A stretch of 25,450 nt of DNA, taken from contig JAURXE010000019.1 in NCBI GenBank assembly GCA_030654635.1, positions 1 through 25,450 of the forward strand, read 5' to 3'. Positions within the stretch are counted from its first letter, which is position 1. Each line of letters begins with the position of its first letter. The stretch is from Pseudomonas sp. (GTDB taxonomy: Bacteria; Pseudomonadota; Gammaproteobacteria; Pseudomonadales; Pseudomonadaceae). The position numbers and the translations under genes are program-made. Positions 23,880 to 25,450 of this stretch are shown here, in pieces. The notes below the pieces were generated by a model. That model saw nothing but the letters and a program-made list of their open reading frames with translations, did not search any database and was not told the origin of the DNA.

Positions 23880-24763
23880 TGACAAAAATCGCCTTTATCG
23901 GTCTCGGTCATATGGGCCTGCCGATGGCCCGCAACCTGCTCAAAGCCGGCCATCAGCTGAGTGTTTTCGACCTGGTCGCCAGCGCTGTAAATGAGCTAGC
24001 CAACGAAGGCGCCCGTGCCGCCAGTAGCGCCGCCGATGCCGTGAGTGGCGCGACGGTAATCATCAGCATGCTGCCCGCCAGCCAGCACGTCGAAAGCCTG
24101 TACCTGGGCGATACCGGCCTGCTCAGCCAAATTGCCACCGGCAGCCTGATCCTCGAATGCTCGACCATTGCCCCGGAATCGGCGCGCAAGGTCCATCACG
24201 CCGCCGCCAACCGCGGCTTGGCAATGCTCGACGCGCCAGTTTCGGGCGGCACTGCCGGCGCCGCCGCCGGCACCCTGACATTTATGGTCGGCGGCAGCGC
24301 GGCCACTCTTGAGCAGGCGCGGCCGATTCTGGCGGCCATGGGCAGCAATATTCACCATGCAGGTGAGGACGGCGCCGGACAGGTGGCCAAGGTCTGCAAC
24401 AACCAACTACTGGCCGTGCTGATGATCGGCACCGCCGAAGCCATGGCCCTGGGCGTCGCCAACGGTCTGGAGCCCCAGGTGCTGGCCGAGATCATGCGGC
24501 AGAGTTCTGGTGGCAACTGGGCCCTGGAAAAGTACAACCCCTGGCCCGGCGTGATGCCCGCCGCACCCGCGTCCCGCGAGTACAGCGGCGGCTTTATGGC
24601 CGAGCTGATGGCCAAAGACCTAGGCCTGGCTCAGCAAGCCGCCCAGAGCACCGCCAGCAGCACACCCATGGGCGCCCTGGCCTTGCAGCTGTATCGCCTG
24701 CTGCTCAAACAGGGCCAGGGCAAACTGGACTTCTCAGCAATCCAGAAACTATTTATCGAATAA
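23879..24763 (+). CDS. mmsB: 3-hydroxyisobutyrate dehydrogenase-family enzyme (MmsB-like; possible L-serine dehydrogenase)
   Basis: A 294-residue NAD(P)-dependent beta-hydroxyacid dehydrogenase. A Rossmann motif GLGHMG lies at residues 8-13, the substrate motif DAPVSGG at 118-124, and the catalytic Lys171 in GQVAKVCNN. Ser122, Asn175 and Lys246 occupy the other conserved active-site positions. In the cluster it would oxidise 3-hydroxyisobutyrate to methylmalonate semialdehyde, the MmsA substrate. From recall, a P. aeruginosa homologue in the same gene order (PA0743) was characterised as an NAD-dependent L-serine dehydrogenase with these same residues, so the substrate could be L-serine; the symbol is therefore provisional. 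AAGGAG precedes the ATG at 23879. A strong hairpin follows the stop. Confidence 0.85.
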   Translation: MTKIAFIGLGHMGLPMARNLLKAGHQLSVFDLVASAVNELANEGARAASSAADAVSGATVIISMLPASQHVESLYLGDTGLLSQIATGSLILECSTIAPESARKVHHAAANRGLAMLDAPVSGGTAGAAAGTLTFMVGGSAATLEQARPILAAMGSNIHHAGEDGAGQVAKVCNNQLLAVLMIGTAEAMALGVANGLEPQVLAEIMRQSSGGNWALEKYNPWPGVMPAAPASREYSGGFMAELMAKDLGLAQQAAQSTASSTPMGALALQLYRLLLKQGQGKLDFSAIQKLFIE

Positions 24764-24771
24764 GTCATTCG

Positions 24772-24817
24772 CCCGTACAGCACAACGCCGCGATTTCGCG
24801 GCGTTGTGCTGTACGGG
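24772..24817 (+). terminator. Perfect 21-bp hairpin after the mmsB-type gene
   Basis: Bases 24772-24792 and 24797-24817 are perfect inverted copies of 21 bases separated by ATTT. It lies eight bases after the last gene of the cluster and faces the convergent acetyltransferase gene, so it probably ends transcription from both sides. No T tract follows on either strand, so intrinsic termination is not certain. Confidence 0.6.
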
Positions 24818-24826
24818 ACGGGAGGC

Positions 24827-24883
24827 TAGCAGGCCGTTGAAAAACGCAGTATTCAACGCAGGTAGCTTTTCAACAGCCTGCTA
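24827..24883. repeat. Terminal-inverted-repeat element (MITE/REP-like), copy 2
   Basis: TAGCAGGCCGTTGAAAA (24827-24843) and TTTTCAACAGCCTGCTA (24867-24883) are inverted copies matching at 16 of 17 positions around a 23-base centre. The arm resembles that of the element at 2914-3007. It lies three bases beyond the stop of the acetyltransferase-like gene and ten bases after the 21-bp hairpin. Confidence 0.6.
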
Positions 24884-24886
24884 ACA

Positions 24887-25450
24887 CTACTTGGTCGGTA
24901 GCACTATATCGTCCACATAGGGTGCCTGCAGGTCACGCTCGGGAATCTCCCACACGATCAACTTCGGCGGCGTTTGTTTAAACGCCGGGCTGTCGAAATA
25001 GGCCTTGGCGGCACCCGAAAAAGCCCCGCCATCAAGGGCAAAATTGCCGACATTGGCAGCCACAGCGCGCTCTAGAAACGGCATGAAGTTTGAGTTGCGC
25101 GAGAAGGAGGTGCCAATAACCGCGACATTCGGCAGCTGGCTGTCACCAAACAAATCGTCCTCGGCCAACGCCTCTGTCGCGCTGGCGCGGGCCGTCAAGC
25201 TGCTGTGCCGCACCTGTTCAACCTGCGGCTGCAAATCGGCCGGCAGCCAATCCAGACCGGCTAGATGCACCAGGTCGCCGGGCCGCACTTGCGGCTCAGA
25301 GATGCTCACATCAAAGGCTTGCGCCGGGGTTGGGGTAACTCCCAGCTCGCCAATGCGCGCCGCCACGGCAACTGCCGCCGCATTGGCACCGGCCTCACTC
25401 CAATGGGTGTCGGTGCGCAAAAAAGCGCCACGGCCTAGCGGCTGCAACAC
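24887..25450 (-). CDS. AlgJ/AlgX-like polysaccharide O-acetyltransferase, C-terminal part
   Basis: The last 187 residues of a protein whose N terminus lies beyond the right window edge. A DTHWS motif (25397-25411) is the catalytic Asp-x-His pair of the AlgJ/AlgX SGNH-like acetyltransferases. Further on, GTSFSRNSNF supplies the nucleophilic serine block, and the C-terminal VWEIPERDLQ is typical of this family. These periplasmic proteins add acetyl groups to exopolysaccharides such as alginate. Which paralogue this is, and whether it belongs to an alginate cluster, cannot be seen, because the neighbouring gene is outside. The first codon in the window (GTG) is not a start. The stop is TAG at 24887. 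Confidence 0.8.
   Translation of the reverse strand: MLQPLGRGAFLRTDTHWSEAGANAAAVAVAARIGELGVTPTPAQAFDVSISEPQVRPGDLVHLAGLDWLPADLQPQVEQVRHSSLTARASATEALAEDDLFGDSQLPNVAVIGTSFSRNSNFMPFLERAVAANVGNFALDGGAFSGAAKAYFDSPAFKQTPPKLIVWEIPERDLQAPYVDDIVLPTK

Overview
The window is chromosomal DNA from a gammaproteobacterium of the Pseudomonas group. It is GC-rich, and its gene order, as I recall it, follows the P. aeruginosa PAO1 segment from about PA0743 to PA0765: algU-mucA-mucB-mucC, nadB, sdhE/ygfX, ygfZ, a tctDE two-component system, an OprD-type porin, tctCBA, an AbrB-family permease, ung, an AraC regulator and a valine-type catabolic cluster. I see no phage, IS transposase, CRISPR, tRNA or rRNA. This is mostly conserved core genome with several readable regulatory sites.

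Layout. (1) 1-2630, minus strand: the envelope-stress operon algU-mucA-mucB-mucC, with two AlgU/sigma-E-type promoters upstream. (2) 2630-7400: nadB on the plus strand, convergent with sdhE-ygfX. ygfZ is divergent from sdhE and is followed by an HDOD-domain protein. (3) 7400-15080: a citrate/tricarboxylate uptake module. The sensor kinase and response regulator (minus) are divergent from porin-tctC-tctB-tctA-abrB (plus). The intergenic region holds candidate operator repeats, and a Hfq/Crc-type A-rich motif sits just before the porin ribosome binding site. (4) 15100-16750, minus: ung and an AraC-type regulator. (5) 16750-24820, plus: a valine/isobutyryl-CoA degradation cluster. It encodes methylmalonate-semialdehyde dehydrogenase, an orphan periplasmic binding protein, acyl-CoA dehydrogenase, enoyl-CoA hydratase, 3-hydroxyisobutyryl-CoA hydrolase, an isocitrate-lyase/PEP-mutase-superfamily protein and an MmsB-type dehydrogenase. 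A near-perfect 21-bp-spaced direct repeat abutting the mmsA -35 looks like the AraC-type operator. (6) Right edge, minus: the C-terminal part of an AlgJ/AlgX-like polysaccharide O-acetyltransferase.

How it works together. The five enzymes in region 5 would take isobutyryl-CoA through methacrylyl-CoA, 3-hydroxyisobutyryl-CoA, 3-hydroxyisobutyrate and methylmalonate semialdehyde to propionyl-CoA. Two of them have possible alternative roles known from P. aeruginosa relatives: DspI-type enoyl-CoA hydratase and NAD-dependent L-serine dehydrogenase. The Tct module would admit tricarboxylates through the outer-membrane porin, capture them with TctC and import them through TctAB under TctDE control. 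Both catabolic modules carry AAnAAnAA motifs at one translation start, suggesting Hfq/Crc catabolite repression. Two copies of an imperfect terminal-inverted-repeat element, one in each half of the window, suggest a dispersed MITE- or REP-like family.

I did not find a convincing undescribed multi-gene system. The least explained items are the orphan binding protein embedded in the valine cluster, the PEP-mutase-like enzyme without an ICL catalytic loop, the AbrB permease fused by overlap to the tct operon, and the repeat family.
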